Source: Homoserinimonas sp.
Lineage (GTDB): Bacteria; Actinomycetota; Actinomycetes; Actinomycetales; Microbacteriaceae
Length of the DNA stretch: 64,000 nucleotides
Direction of reading: 5' to 3'
Assembly: GCA_023957835.1 (NCBI GenBank)
Contig: JAMLGP010000001.1
Coordinates: forward strand, 303,575-367,574
Below are positions 9,098 to 17,824 of the stretch, in pieces. Position 1 is the stretch's first letter, and every line of letters starts with the position of its first letter. The translations under genes and the position numbers were made by a program. The notes under the pieces were generated by a model. The model saw only the letters and a list, made by a program, of their open reading frames with translations, had not been told where the DNA came from and did not search any database.

Positions 9098-10459
9098 ATG
9101 ACCGCAATGGAGCGCAAAACCTCTGCAACCCGCCTGCCGAAATCCACGATCGTCAGCTATGCGATCGGCTCAATCGGCACCGGAGGATTCTCGACCCTCC
9201 CGGGCCTGGTACTTGTCTATTACCTCACCGACACTCTCAAGGTTCCGGCCCTTGCCGCCGGCATTCTGGTAACTGCAGCCAAAGTGTGGGATGTCATTAT
9301 CGATCCTGTAATCGGCGGCCGCAGTGATCGGGATCTGCTCAGGCACGGCAGCCGACGCAGGTTCATGGTTATCGGCGCAGTTCTGCTTCCCATCTTCTTC
9401 ATCCTGACCTTTGTGGTTCCACCCGGTACTGACCCGGTGATAGCGGGTGGCTGGGTGCTTGTCGCCTTCGTACTCGCAGCAACGGCGTTCAGCCTGTTCC
9501 AGGTGCCCTACATAGCCCTGCCAGCAGAATTGACCGACGACTATGACGAGCGCACAAGGCTGCTCACCTGGCGAGTGGTAGTACTGACGTTCGCGATTCT
9601 GCTGTTTGGAGCAGGCGGGCCGATGCTGCGCTCCCTCGGCGGCGGCAAGAACTTCACCGGGTACCTCCTCATGGCAGTGGTGGCCGGACTCGTAATCGGG
9701 ATCGGCCTGTACCTCTCAAGCTCGGTAGCCAGAAAGGGACGAGTTCCAGAGACGCTGGAAGAGCCCGCCTCGATCTGGGACAACTATCGCGAGGGCTTTG
9801 CCGCCCTCAAGCGCAGTCAGCCATTCCGTGCGCTGCTTGGAACCTTCCTGCTTCAGGGGCTCGCGACCGGTTTGATGCTTGCGGGTGCCCAATATGTGGC
9901 TACCTGGGTGCTAAAGAGCGAGGATGCAGTTACCCTGCTTTTCGTTGCGTTAATCGCCCCTGCTCTCGTCGCGGCTCCGATTTGGGGAAAGATCGCGAAC
10001 CGAATCGGTAAGGAGCTCTCCTTTGTTATTGCGAGCGTTATCTTCGGACTCTCCGCGCTGAGCCTAATCGGACTGCTCTGGTCTCCGGGCGAGTGGGTCT
10101 ATGCCCCGGTAGCTATCGCGGGAGCCGCCTACGCCGGAATGCAGTCCCTGCCGATGGCAATGCTGCCGGATGTAATCTCCCATGACGCGGCCTCAAACAA
10201 GGACGGGAAGGCGGGCACCTTCGGCGGAATGTGGACCGCTGGTGAGACCACCGGAATGGCCCTCGGGGCCACCGTGCTGACCATAGTTCTCGCCATCGCC
10301 GGCTATCAGGAATCCTCCGCGACTACCGAAGTGGTCCAGTCGCCTGCGGCGATTCAGGGAATCATCTACAGCTTCAGCCTCGTGCCGGCGGTAATAATTC
10401 TGCTTAGCCTCGGAACTCTTGCACGGTACAAGCTGCGCAAGGGCAGCATCGCAAAATGA
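9098..10459 (+). CDS. GPH-family (MFS_2) cation symporter
   Basis: A 453-residue transporter with about twelve membrane segments. The N-terminal region (SYAIGSIGTGGFSTLPG, VWDVIIDPVIGGRSDRD) matches the glycoside-pentoside-hexuronide:cation symporters, which take up sugars and related compounds with H+ or Na+. The ATG at 9098 is preferred over one at 9044 because the latter would lie inside the divergent gabD2 coding region and because of the TACACT spacing. The stop overlaps the ATG of the PLP enzyme by four bases, so transporter and enzyme are translationally coupled. The cargo is unknown. Confidence 0.85.
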   Translation: MTAMERKTSATRLPKSTIVSYAIGSIGTGGFSTLPGLVLVYYLTDTLKVPALAAGILVTAAKVWDVIIDPVIGGRSDRDLLRHGSRRRFMVIGAVLLPIFFILTFVVPPGTDPVIAGGWVLVAFVLAATAFSLFQVPYIALPAELTDDYDERTRLLTWRVVVLTFAILLFGAGGPMLRSLGGGKNFTGYLLMAVVAGLVIGIGLYLSSSVARKGRVPETLEEPASIWDNYREGFAALKRSQPFRALLGTFLLQGLATGLMLAGAQYVATWVLKSEDAVTLLFVALIAPALVAAPIWGKIANRIGKELSFVIASVIFGLSALSLIGLLWSPGEWVYAPVAIAGAAYAGMQSLPMAMLPDVISHDAASNKDGKAGTFGGMWTAGETTGMALGATVLTIVLAIAGYQESSATTEVVQSPAAIQGIIYSFSLVPAVIILLSLGTLARYKLRKGSIAK

Positions 10460-11934
10460 CGCTTCAAAGACCCGCTGCCGAAATCCTTGAGCGGCTCGGC
10501 GACCTGCGTGCCGCCGATGCTCCCACTCACGGCGGAAGGGTGCTTTCCTACGTTTACGACAGCGGGATCGCCGAGCTGGATGAACTTGCCGCCGAGGCAG
10601 CCAGGATGGTCCAGCCGGTCAACGGCCTCGACCCGACTACCTTCAGTTCTGTTGCGGTCATGGAGCGAGAAGTGCTCGGCTTTGCCAAAAAGGTCCTGCA
10701 CGGCGATGACGACGTCGTCGGCACGGTAACGAGCGGCGGTACCGAGAGTTGTTTGCTTGCGGTCAAGACTGCGAGAGACTATTGGCGAAAGAGCAACTCG
10801 GGCAAGCCCAGGCTGCTTGCCCCGACCACCGCTCACGCGGCTTTCCAGAAAGCCGCCCACTACTTCGACCTCGAACTCGATATGGTACCGGTGGATCCGG
10901 AAGGTGCGGTCAGAGCCGCCGATCTTGAAAGCAAAATGGGACCGGATGTCGCCCTCGTAGTCGTTTCGGCTCCCTGCTATCCGTTTGCCTCACTCGATCC
11001 GATAACCGAAGTGGCCGCGGCCGCCTCCGCCAAAGGTATTTCCTGTCACGTGGACGCCTGCATCGGCGGCTGGGTGCTGCCGTGGCTGGAGACAGGGCCC
11101 TGGGACTTTGCGGTTTCAGGGGTAACCAGCGTGAGCGCCGACTTGCACAAGTTCGGCTATTCGCCCAAAGGGGCTTCAGTCCTGCTGCAGCGGGATCGCG
11201 ACCGCCAGCGATCGCAGTTCTTTGCAACCACAAACTGGCCGGGCTACCCCGTTGTCAACTCGACAATGCTCGGCTCGAAGGGAGCGGGCCCACTCGCCGC
11301 AAGCTGGGCGATAATTCAGGCCCTCGGCGAGCGCGGATACTCGAAGCTCGCCGCAAGTTGCGCGAGTTCAACCGATGCCCTCCACCGGGTTATCGACGGC
11401 ATCGAAGGACTGCGGGTTGTGGGCAGGCCGGTTGGTCCGCTGCTTTCGGTGGCCATGGATTCCACGGTTCCGGATGACCGGAGGGTGGATCCGCACCACT
11501 GGGCCGATGCGGTTCGAACCAGAGGATTCCTTCTCCAGCTTCAACCCGCGATCATCCAGTCCAACGGCGTTCGGCTGCCGAGAACGACCCACCTGACAAT
11601 TACCCCGGTAACCGAGTCGGTACTTGACGAATTGTCCGGGGCCCTCGAATCAGCCGCAGAAGAGGTTCGCGGTGTGGCGCCAATCGACGGAGGACAGGTG
11701 CTTGCCGCCTTGCCAATCGACCTGACTTCCATGCCCGCAGGAGCACATCTGGATTCGGCAACCGCGCTCCAATTGCTAGGAGGAATCGGCCTCGGATCCG
11801 GCGGGGGAGCACTGCCCGAGAAAATGGCGCCTTTGATCGCCCTGATTGAGGCTCTGCCGCACGAACTAAGCGAGCGGCTGCTTACCGAGCTGCTTGCAAG
11901 GCTCAGCGAGCCAGTTGATCTGCCAGCGCAATAA
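10456..11934 (+). CDS. PLP-dependent lyase/decarboxylase, sphingosine-1-phosphate-lyase-like
   Basis: A 492-residue fold-type I PLP enzyme. Lys232 in SADLHKFGYSPKG is the likely Schiff-base lysine. The flanking pattern (GTVTSGGTES, HVDACIGGW, then NSTMLGSKGAG) is that of the sphingosine-1-phosphate lyase and group II decarboxylase family. S1P lyases release a fatty aldehyde and phosphoethanolamine; related decarboxylases release CO2 from amino acids. The residues do not decide between these. About 85 C-terminal residues after the catalytic region (from APIDGGQVL) look like an added tail. It overlaps the symporter gene at the start and, in convergent orientation, overlaps mrp by 32 bases at the end. 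Confidence 0.8.
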   Translation: MTLQRPAAEILERLGDLRAADAPTHGGRVLSYVYDSGIAELDELAAEAARMVQPVNGLDPTTFSSVAVMEREVLGFAKKVLHGDDDVVGTVTSGGTESCLLAVKTARDYWRKSNSGKPRLLAPTTAHAAFQKAAHYFDLELDMVPVDPEGAVRAADLESKMGPDVALVVVSAPCYPFASLDPITEVAAAASAKGISCHVDACIGGWVLPWLETGPWDFAVSGVTSVSADLHKFGYSPKGASVLLQRDRDRQRSQFFATTNWPGYPVVNSTMLGSKGAGPLAASWAIIQALGERGYSKLAASCASSTDALHRVIDGIEGLRVVGRPVGPLLSVAMDSTVPDDRRVDPHHWADAVRTRGFLLQLQPAIIQSNGVRLPRTTHLTITPVTESVLDELSGALESAAEEVRGVAPIDGGQVLAALPIDLTSMPAGAHLDSATALQLLGGIGLGSGGGALPEKMAPLIALIEALPHELSERLLTELLARLSEPVDLPAQ

Positions 11935-12949
11935 TTGCGCTCGCGGCAGGATCCTCAGGATCGCTAACTACAATCGGAACGCCGTCGTCGCCGCCTTTTC
12001 TGAGGGCGACACTGATCGGAATTGAAGCCAGCAGCGGTACTCCGAGTCGCGACGCGGTATCCGCGCCTCCTCCGGTACCAAACAGGTCGAGCACCGTTCC
12101 GTCAGGTTGCGCAAGCCCTGCCATGTTTTCGACCACCCCGATCACCTTTTGGCCGGTTTTGCGGGCGACGAGCCCACTGCGCTCCGCAACGTCTGCCGCC
12201 GCAACCTGAGGAGTAGTCACAACCAGAACCTGCGCGTGCGGCAGCAGCTGGCCAACCGAAATTGCGACGTCTCCGGTTCCAGGCGGCAAGTCCAGCAGCA
12301 GGATGTCCAGCTCGTCGAAGTGCACTTCGCTCAGAAACTGCTTGATCGTCCTGTGAAGCATGGGGCCTCGCCAGGAGACCGCCGTAGCAGGGCCCGGCAG
12401 GAACATCCCGATCGAAATCGCCTTCACTCCGAAGCCGATCGGCGGAAGCATGAGGTCCCCGACTCTAGTCGGCTTCTCGCCGGAGACGCCGAGCAACCCG
12501 GGGATCGAGAAGCCGAAGACGTCGGCGTCGACAACTCCCACCTTGAGTCCGCGGCCGGCGAGGGCCACCGCGAGATTTGCAGTGAGAGTCGACTTTCCGA
12601 CGCCTCCCTTTCCACTGGTCACCGCTATCAGCCCGGTTGAACTGTCGGGAGTGAACTGCACTTTCCGTCTGCTGCCGCGAAGCCTCTCGGTCAGCGCGAT
12701 TCGCTCTTCGACGCTCATGACCGAAACGTTCACCTGCACCGAGGAGACACCGGCGACCCCGGAGACGGCTTCCCGCACATCGCGTTCAATCCGATCGGCA
12801 GCCGGACAGCCCACTATGGTGAGCTTGATTCCGATAGTTGCCAGCCCGTCCGCGAACTCGACCGAATCAATCATGCCGAGATCGGCAATTGGACGGCGAA
12901 TCTCCGGGTCGATCACCGCATCAAGCGCGGATCTCAAGTTTTCAATCAA
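11903..12949 (-). CDS. mrp: Mrp/NBP35 family P-loop ATPase (Fe-S carrier type)
   Basis: A 348-residue protein with an N-terminal MIP18/DUF59 domain (about residues 4-80) and a C-terminal Mrp ATPase domain. The deviant Walker A is TSGKGGVGKST (111-121), followed by DVFGFSIPGLL and DLPPGTGD. Family members bind and deliver Fe-S clusters or act in related assembly. The C-terminal CxxC seen in ApbC/NBP35 is not found; the region reads VVENMAGLAQPDGT, as in other actinobacterial Mrp proteins as far as I recall. Cys48 in VGCPA of DUF59 is retained. It is the last gene of an operon with DUF1003 and an MgtE_N/CBS protein. Confidence 0.9.
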   Translation of the reverse strand: MIENLRSALDAVIDPEIRRPIADLGMIDSVEFADGLATIGIKLTIVGCPAADRIERDVREAVSGVAGVSSVQVNVSVMSVEERIALTERLRGSRRKVQFTPDSSTGLIAVTSGKGGVGKSTLTANLAVALAGRGLKVGVVDADVFGFSIPGLLGVSGEKPTRVGDLMLPPIGFGVKAISIGMFLPGPATAVSWRGPMLHRTIKQFLSEVHFDELDILLLDLPPGTGDVAISVGQLLPHAQVLVVTTPQVAAADVAERSGLVARKTGQKVIGVVENMAGLAQPDGTVLDLFGTGGGADTASRLGVPLLASIPISVALRKGGDDGVPIVVSDPEDPAASAIIALADQLAR

Positions 12950-13448
12950 CCGTTTCGCTCTTTTTTTCCTTGTCCAGTTCTTCCAGTATCGAACGAAGTT
13001 CGGCTCGAATGAAGTCCTTGCTTGCCAGATCTTTGACCATGAGTCTCAGGGCAACTACCTCGCGAGCGAGGTATTCGGTGTCGGCGAGGTTGCGCTCAGC
13101 ACGAATCCGGTCCTGCTCGATCTGAACCCGGTCGCGGTCGTCCTGGCGGTTCTGTGCGAGCAGGATCATCGGCGCGGCGTAGGAGGCCTGCAGCGAGAGG
13201 ATGAGAGTCAGCGCGGTGAAGCCGAGGGCTGCAGAATCGAAGCGCCAGCCGTCGGGGGCGAGCGTGTTGTAGGTAAGCCAGATCGCGCAAAACACGGTGA
13301 GGATGAACAGGAACCAGGGGGTTCCCATAGCCCTCGCTATCCGCTCGGTAAAGCGTCCAAAACGATCGCTCGGTTCACCGAGCCGAGGAATGAACGAACT
13401 CCGAAGTCCTTTCGGCGAATCAAGCTTCTTTTCACTTCGACGGGCCAT
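12942..13448 (-). CDS. DUF1003 membrane protein
   Basis: A 168-residue protein with two adjacent membrane helices (about residues 43-60 and 72-95), then a long charged C-terminal helix rich in Arg, Asp and Glu with coiled-coil character (about 98-165). RIARAMGTPWFL before the first helix is typical of DUF1003. Overlaps of 17 bases with the upstream CBS gene and 8 with downstream mrp mark a tightly coupled three-gene operon. The function of DUF1003 is not known; the company of an MgtE-like sensor suggests a membrane or ion-related role (inference). Confidence 0.88.
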   Translation of the reverse strand: MARRSEKKLDSPKGLRSSFIPRLGEPSDRFGRFTERIARAMGTPWFLFILTVFCAIWLTYNTLAPDGWRFDSAALGFTALTLILSLQASYAAPMILLAQNRQDDRDRVQIEQDRIRAERNLADTEYLAREVVALRLMVKDLASKDFIRAELRSILEELDKEKKSETVD

Positions 13449-14766
13449 GGCTTTCCCTCCTCTCCGGTACCGATTCTGCTCCGATCACCTCCAGCGGGCT
13501 GGTATCAGCCCTCAGGAGTTTCGCGGGTTCGTCTTCGTCGTGACTTCGCCAGTCGTCAGGCAATAGATAATCCAGCACGTCATCGACCGTCACAACTCCC
13601 ACGAGCCGGTGATTTTCATCCACTACCGGCAGTGAAACCAGGTCATAGCTTGCGAGGATTCGACTCACTTCCGCCGCAGAAGTATTCGCCGGCACCGGCT
13701 CGAGTTTCTGGTCAAGCAGAGTGCCGAGCCGCTCCATTGGCGGATACCGCAGCATTTGCTGGAAGTGAACCATTCCGAGGAACCGGCCGGTCGGCGGTTC
13801 GAAGGGGGGAAGCGTCACACAGATGGCAGCTCCAAGCGCCGGTGCCAAGTCCTGACGGCGGATTAGGGCAAGTCCTTCTGCGACAGTCGCGGACGAGGAC
13901 GCAATCACCGGCTCGGTAGTCATCAGGCCACCTGCGGTATCCGGAGCGTAGGCGAGGAGCATTCGAACGTCTTCTGCTTCCTCTGGCTCCATGAGCCCGA
14001 GGAGGGCCTCGCCGCGCTCTTCGCTCAACTGGGCGATCAGGTCGGCAGCGTCATCCGGCTGCATTTGATCCAGGACGTCCGCGGCGCGATCGTCTTCGAG
14101 GTGTTCAAGAATTTCGACCTGTTCGCTTTCCGGCATCTCCTCGAGAACATCGGCGAGTCGCTCGTCGCTTAGCTCATCGGCGACTTCGAGCCTTCGCTCA
14201 TCCGGCAGATCCAGAAGGGCATTTGCGAGGTCTGCCGGACGCAGGTCTTCGTAAGCTGCAAGCAGGTGGCTCGCAGACTGAGGCTCGTCGTGATTCGCAA
14301 CCTCATCGACGGCACTCCAGGCAGCGAAGGTCGTGTGTCCCTTCGAGAACGGAGAAGGGCTGGTCTTCGGGAGTCTCAGGAAGAGCTCTTCAATCTCCCA
14401 CTCCCCCCGAGGGTTCTGCTTGATTGCAACATCCTCGATCGTCGCCTTGCCCGAGCCATCGGTCAGGTTGACGACTCGGCCGAGCAGTTCGGCAATCACC
14501 CGCACTTCTCCGCCGCGCTGCTCGAAGCGGCGCAGGTTGATCAGTCCGGTGGTGATTACCTGTCCGCTGCCGATGCTTGTAACCCTGCCGATTGAGAGAA
14601 AAATTCGACGCCTGCCGGGAACTTCAACCACGAAACCTATCACTCGCGGGGATTGCTTGTGCCTGTAGACCACGAGTACGTCGCGGACTTTTCCGACCCG
14701 GTCACCGAGCGGGTCGAAAACGGCGCACCCGGCGAGGCGGGCAACAAAAACTCTTGTGGCAGTCAC
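13432..14766 (-). CDS. MgtE_N / CBS-pair protein lacking the transporter domain
   Basis: A 444-residue soluble protein. Residues about 1-150 contain PRC-barrel-like segments (DPLGDRVGKVRDV and a second copy around NLTDGSG). An MgtE_N superhelical domain follows (LLDLPDERRLEVADEL, EILEHLEDDRAADVLDQM), then two CBS motifs (MTTEPVIASSSATVAEGL and LPVVDENHRLVGVVTVDD). The membrane domain of a true MgtE Mg2+ channel is absent, so this is a sensor or regulator rather than a transporter. Homologues such as Rv1232c have the same layout. The GTG start lies six bases from TAGGGT. First gene of the operon with DUF1003 and mrp. Confidence 0.88.
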   Translation of the reverse strand: MTATRVFVARLAGCAVFDPLGDRVGKVRDVLVVYRHKQSPRVIGFVVEVPGRRRIFLSIGRVTSIGSGQVITTGLINLRRFEQRGGEVRVIAELLGRVVNLTDGSGKATIEDVAIKQNPRGEWEIEELFLRLPKTSPSPFSKGHTTFAAWSAVDEVANHDEPQSASHLLAAYEDLRPADLANALLDLPDERRLEVADELSDERLADVLEEMPESEQVEILEHLEDDRAADVLDQMQPDDAADLIAQLSEERGEALLGLMEPEEAEDVRMLLAYAPDTAGGLMTTEPVIASSSATVAEGLALIRRQDLAPALGAAICVTLPPFEPPTGRFLGMVHFQQMLRYPPMERLGTLLDQKLEPVPANTSAAEVSRILASYDLVSLPVVDENHRLVGVVTVDDVLDYLLPDDWRSHDEDEPAKLLRADTSPLEVIGAESVPERRESHGPSK

Positions 14767-14772
14767 GGTACA

Positions 14773-14778
14773 ACCCTA
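14773..14778 (-). promoter_or_regulatory. Putative -10 element of the CBS/DUF1003/mrp operon
   Basis: TAGGGT on the minus strand is followed by six bases and the GTG start. On the other strand, GAGAAT at 14791-14796 lies six bases before the ATG of the divergent gene, leaving only 12 bases between the two -10 boxes. Confidence 0.45.
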
Positions 14779-14802
14779 GTATTCGCGTGCGAGAATAGGC
14801 CG

Positions 14803-15294
14803 ATGAGCAACCAAAGCGGCTTCCAGAGTCGAAACATCGGCTTTCCGACTCTCCCCAAGGGTGATGTCTTAGGTACCTACGATACCTACGATGAAGCGCA
14901 ATCGGTGGTGGACCGACTTGCCAGAGGCGAATTCCCGGTCAAGCAGGTCTCGATCGTCGGCAGTGACCTTCACACGGTTGAGCGAGTCACCGGAAAGATG
15001 AGCTATGGCAGAGCCGCGATCGCGGGGGCGGCAAGCGGCGCCTGGTTCGGCATTTTCATGGGGTTGGTGCTTTTCCTGTTTTCTCCGTCAAACAACACGA
15101 TGGTTTACCTCCTGGCAGCCGTCATGATCGGAGCTGGCTTCGGAATGCTGTTCGGGATCGTGAGTTATGCACTCAACCGCAGGCGCAGAGACTTCACCTC
15201 GATTCACCAGGTGATTGCAGGCAAGTACGAAGTAATCGTGGATGCCGAGCTTGCACTTCGAGCCCAGGAGCTACTTTCCGGTTCGGCCGAGTAG
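14803..15294 (+). CDS. General-stress-protein-like membrane protein
   Basis: A 163-residue protein. An N-terminal soluble domain of about 65 residues (GTYDTYDEAQSVVDRLARGEFPVKQ) matches the 'general stress protein 17M-like' domain; a glycine/alanine-rich segment and two membrane helices follow (about residues 70-90 and 97-120), with a short C-terminal domain returning to the soluble fold (YEVIVDAELALRAQELL). It resembles Rv1234 of M. tuberculosis, also found near the MgtE-like gene. Start at 14803 is chosen from homologue length and promoter spacing; an upstream in-frame ATG would read far into the divergent gene. The 3' end overlaps the pepP end by 24 bases. Confidence 0.8.
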   Translation: MSNQSGFQSRNIGFPTLPKGDVLGTYDTYDEAQSVVDRLARGEFPVKQVSIVGSDLHTVERVTGKMSYGRAAIAGAASGAWFGIFMGLVLFLFSPSNNTMVYLLAAVMIGAGFGMLFGIVSYALNRRRRDFTSIHQVIAGKYEVIVDAELALRAQELLSGSAE

Positions 15295-16773
15295 CCAGTT
15301 CTCCACATCCGGCACAGTCCTCGGGATGCCTGCAGAGATGTTCTCCGCTCCGTTCTCGGTGACGAGGATGTTGTCCTCGATTCGAACTCCGATTCCTCGG
15401 TACTCATCAGGGACTGTCAGGTCGTCGGGCTGGAAGTAGAGGCCGGGCTCGATGGTAAAGACCATTCCCGGCTCGACCAGCCCATCCAGATACATCTCCC
15501 TGCGGGCCTTCGCGCAATCGTGAACGTCGATTCCGAGGTGATGGCTGGTTCCGTGAACCATGTACCTGCGGTGATACTGATTGCCCGGATCGAGCGACTC
15601 TTCGGCTGAAACCGGAAGCAGTCCCCACTCCGCTGTCTTTCGCGCAATTACCGCCATGGCCGCGGCGTGAATCTCGCGGAAGCGAATCCCCGGCTTGACG
15701 ATCGCGAAAGCTGCATCGGCGGCCTCAAGTACCGCTTCATACACTTTTCGCTGGATCGGGCTGAACTTGCCGGAGATCGGCAATGTCCGGGTGATGTCAG
15801 CGGTGTAGTAGCTTTCAAGCTCTATTCCGGCGTCCAGAAGGATCATTTCGCCCTCGCGTACCGGGCCGGTGTTCCTGGTCCAGTGCAGAATGCAGGCGTG
15901 CGGCCCCGAGGCGGCAATGGTGTCATAGCCGACCGTGTTTCCATCCGCTCGAGCTCGCCGGTTGAAGGTTCCTTCGACGAGCCGCTCGCCTCTCGGGTGG
16001 GCGACTATGGCATCAAAGTCGCCAATTACATCGTCAAAGCCGAGCTTTGTGGCTGCAACAGCCTTGCGCAGCTCTGATATTTCGAACTCGTCCTTTACGA
16101 GTTTGGCTTCCGAGAGGTCTCTCGCGAGCTGCAGGTCCCCGTCCTCATCCACCGAATCGACTTCCGCGTCAAGCAGGCGCCTGCCGTCCACCTGATCCGT
16201 GAGGTCGCGGTCGGCATCTCGAATAATGAGGGTGCCGGAATCGACTTTGTCCAGAACCGACTCGAGTTCGGCGATCCCTTTGGTTTCAAGGCCGAGATCG
16301 GCGGCCACCTGCGCGAGGGAAGGCCTCGGGCCGATCCAGAACTCGCCGATTTGAGGGTTTGCGTAGAACTCGTCGGAATCCCGGCCGGCCCGTTCTCTGA
16401 AGTACAAAGTCGCCTGATGGCCCGACTCTTCAGGCTCAAGCACGAGTACCGAGTCCGGCTCAGAATCGGCTCCCCAGCCGGTGAGATAGGCGAAGTCGGA
16501 ATGCGCCCGGAACGGAAAGTCGGTGTCGTTCGAGCGCACCTTCGCCGCTCCTGCGGGGATTATGAGCCTTTTCCCCGGATACATTTTTGAAAGGCGCGAG
16601 CGTCGAGCTGCAGCAAAGGCGGCCTGCTCCCGAGCGGCAGGATTCGAGTCTTGGCGATCTGCCCAGTTGGAGGCTATGTAGTCCTTGAAAGTGTCTGAAA
16701 CCGGAGTGGTCGAGCGATTTCCGGTAGCGCGGGGAGCGGGGGATGAAGTCTTGGCCATGCAACCATTCTTCAC
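15271..16773 (-). CDS. pepP: Xaa-Pro aminopeptidase (M24B)
   Basis: A 500-residue dinuclear metallopeptidase that removes an N-terminal residue preceding proline. The N-terminal creatinase-like domain includes RLIIPAGAAKVRSNDTDFPFR and SDFAYLTGW; the C-terminal pita-bread domain has metal ligands in LLDAGIE, YTADITRT, GIDVHD, TIEPGLYF and IGVRIEDN. Length agrees with actinobacterial PepP. GTG at 16773 overlaps the TGA of the preceding phosphohydrolase gene by four bases; ATG at 16758 (MAKTSSPAPR) is an alternative that gives a more usual N-terminus. It is the second gene of a two-gene operon. Confidence 0.93.
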   Translation of the reverse strand: MKNGCMAKTSSPAPRATGNRSTTPVSDTFKDYIASNWADRQDSNPAAREQAAFAAARRSRLSKMYPGKRLIIPAGAAKVRSNDTDFPFRAHSDFAYLTGWGADSEPDSVLVLEPEESGHQATLYFRERAGRDSDEFYANPQIGEFWIGPRPSLAQVAADLGLETKGIAELESVLDKVDSGTLIIRDADRDLTDQVDGRRLLDAEVDSVDEDGDLQLARDLSEAKLVKDEFEISELRKAVAATKLGFDDVIGDFDAIVAHPRGERLVEGTFNRRARADGNTVGYDTIAASGPHACILHWTRNTGPVREGEMILLDAGIELESYYTADITRTLPISGKFSPIQRKVYEAVLEAADAAFAIVKPGIRFREIHAAAMAVIARKTAEWGLLPVSAEESLDPGNQYHRRYMVHGTSHHLGIDVHDCAKARREMYLDGLVEPGMVFTIEPGLYFQPDDLTVPDEYRGIGVRIEDNILVTENGAENISAGIPRTVPDVENWLLGRTGK

Positions 16774-17783
16774 CTCAAAGGCATGAGCTGCACAACTATG
16801 GGCCGATGATCGCTGCCGGCTCCGTCCAGGTCCGTGAGGACCCGCATTCCGGTTACCTGCCAGCCGTCGGTGGCCATGACGTGGTCTATCGGTGCGCCAA
16901 GCCAGGGCGGCAGGTTCGTCGGCCAGGTGCCCACTGCGGCATTGCCACTCTGAACCCCCGCATCCAGACAGTTTCCGATGCCTTTGGCCGAATTGGAGCC
17001 CAGCCCCCAGTAGTGATCGATCGTCGAGTTGAAGTCGCCTGCGACAATCACGTTCTTGCCGGAACAGATCGACTCGAGCCAGGTCAGGTCAAGCTTCCAG
17101 TGATTCACTTGCGAAGGATTTGGCGCCACGACGTGTACTGCCACTATGGTCGGGCCGGTTCCGTCTGCCGGAGTTGCGACGAGGCTCGGCAGAACCTGAG
17201 TTGTCCGGTGGTCCAGATCCACGTTGTATTTGCCGAGAGAGGTACTCAGCAGCAAGGACGTGCTTCTGGACTTCGAGATCAGGTCGTAGCTGAAGGTGTG
17301 AACCCACATCGGATGTCCAGCCGCCCCCATGATCCTCGCCACCTCGATTGCGGTTTCGCTCGTCGTTTCCGGCAGCACCACGACATCCGCTCCCGCGTCG
17401 ATCGCCGCGTTTGCAATGGTCATGGATCCTGGGACGTCACCGAGGGTGTTCCAGCTGAAGATGGTCAGGTCTGAATCTCCCTTGTGGTGGAAACCGCCCG
17501 AGCCCAGACCTCTGACCGCGAGCAGAACACCGGTGGAGACTACGAACAGCAATCCGATCGCAGCAATTGCGCCGAAGAACCTGCGCAGTCTCGGGAACAC
17601 GAAGCCCAGAACTACAAGTGCGAGAACGAGAAAGAGACTGAGTGCTGCAGCCAGTCCTCTGAGCGAGACGACCTGAGCGGCGACCGGCACCCTCTGCAAT
17701 CCGAACAATTGCGGCCAGAAGGCGATTAGCGTTCCGGCAGCGAGGACCACGAGCAGGAGGATCGCGAGGATTCGACGAAACAT
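16770..17783 (-). CDS. Membrane-anchored endonuclease/exonuclease/phosphatase family protein
   Basis: A 337-residue protein with three N-terminal membrane helices (about residues 3-22, 42-62 and 68-90) followed by a catalytic EEP domain probably outside the membrane. Motifs are FSWNTLGD, VLPETTSE (metal-binding Glu), VAGDFNST, IDHVMA and GSDHRPIV with the catalytic His. This is the DNase I/exonuclease III-like fold; membrane-anchored actinobacterial members are uncharacterised and could act on nucleic acid, phosphoester or lipid substrates. The ATG at 17783 is preferred over an upstream start at 17837, which would overlap the divergent PHP gene. Confidence 0.85.
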   Translation of the reverse strand: MFRRILAILLLVVLAAGTLIAFWPQLFGLQRVPVAAQVVSLRGLAAALSLFLVLALVVLGFVFPRLRRFFGAIAAIGLLFVVSTGVLLAVRGLGSGGFHHKGDSDLTIFSWNTLGDVPGSMTIANAAIDAGADVVVLPETTSETAIEVARIMGAAGHPMWVHTFSYDLISKSRSTSLLLSTSLGKYNVDLDHRTTQVLPSLVATPADGTGPTIVAVHVVAPNPSQVNHWKLDLTWLESICSGKNVIVAGDFNSTIDHYWGLGSNSAKGIGNCLDAGVQSGNAAVGTWPTNLPPWLGAPIDHVMATDGWQVTGMRVLTDLDGAGSDHRPIVVQLMPLR

Positions 17784-17791
17784 TTCAGCAG

Positions 17792-17797
17792 AGCCTA
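17792..17797 (-). promoter_or_regulatory. Putative -10 element of the EEP/pepP operon
   Basis: TAGGCT on the minus strand, eight bases before the ATG at 17783. The opposing PHP promoter box starts 15 bases away. Confidence 0.35.
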
Positions 17798-17812
17798 CCT
17801 GTTCGTCCCGGA

Positions 17813-17818
17813 TAGAGT
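17813..17818 (+). promoter_or_regulatory. Putative -10 element of the PHP gene (leaderless)
   Basis: TAGAGT followed by six bases and ATG at 17825. Confidence 0.45.
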
Positions 17819-17824
17819 GGCAGG

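Noticed and set aside
12360..13919. A 519-codon open frame on the plus strand
   Set aside because: It is antisense to mrp, DUF1003 and the CBS gene, all with clear conserved motifs; its translation has no recognisable domain and a composition expected of a shadow frame.
13432..14766. Magnesium transporter MgtE
   Set aside because: The N-terminal and CBS modules match MgtE, but there are no membrane helices, so it cannot itself transport magnesium.
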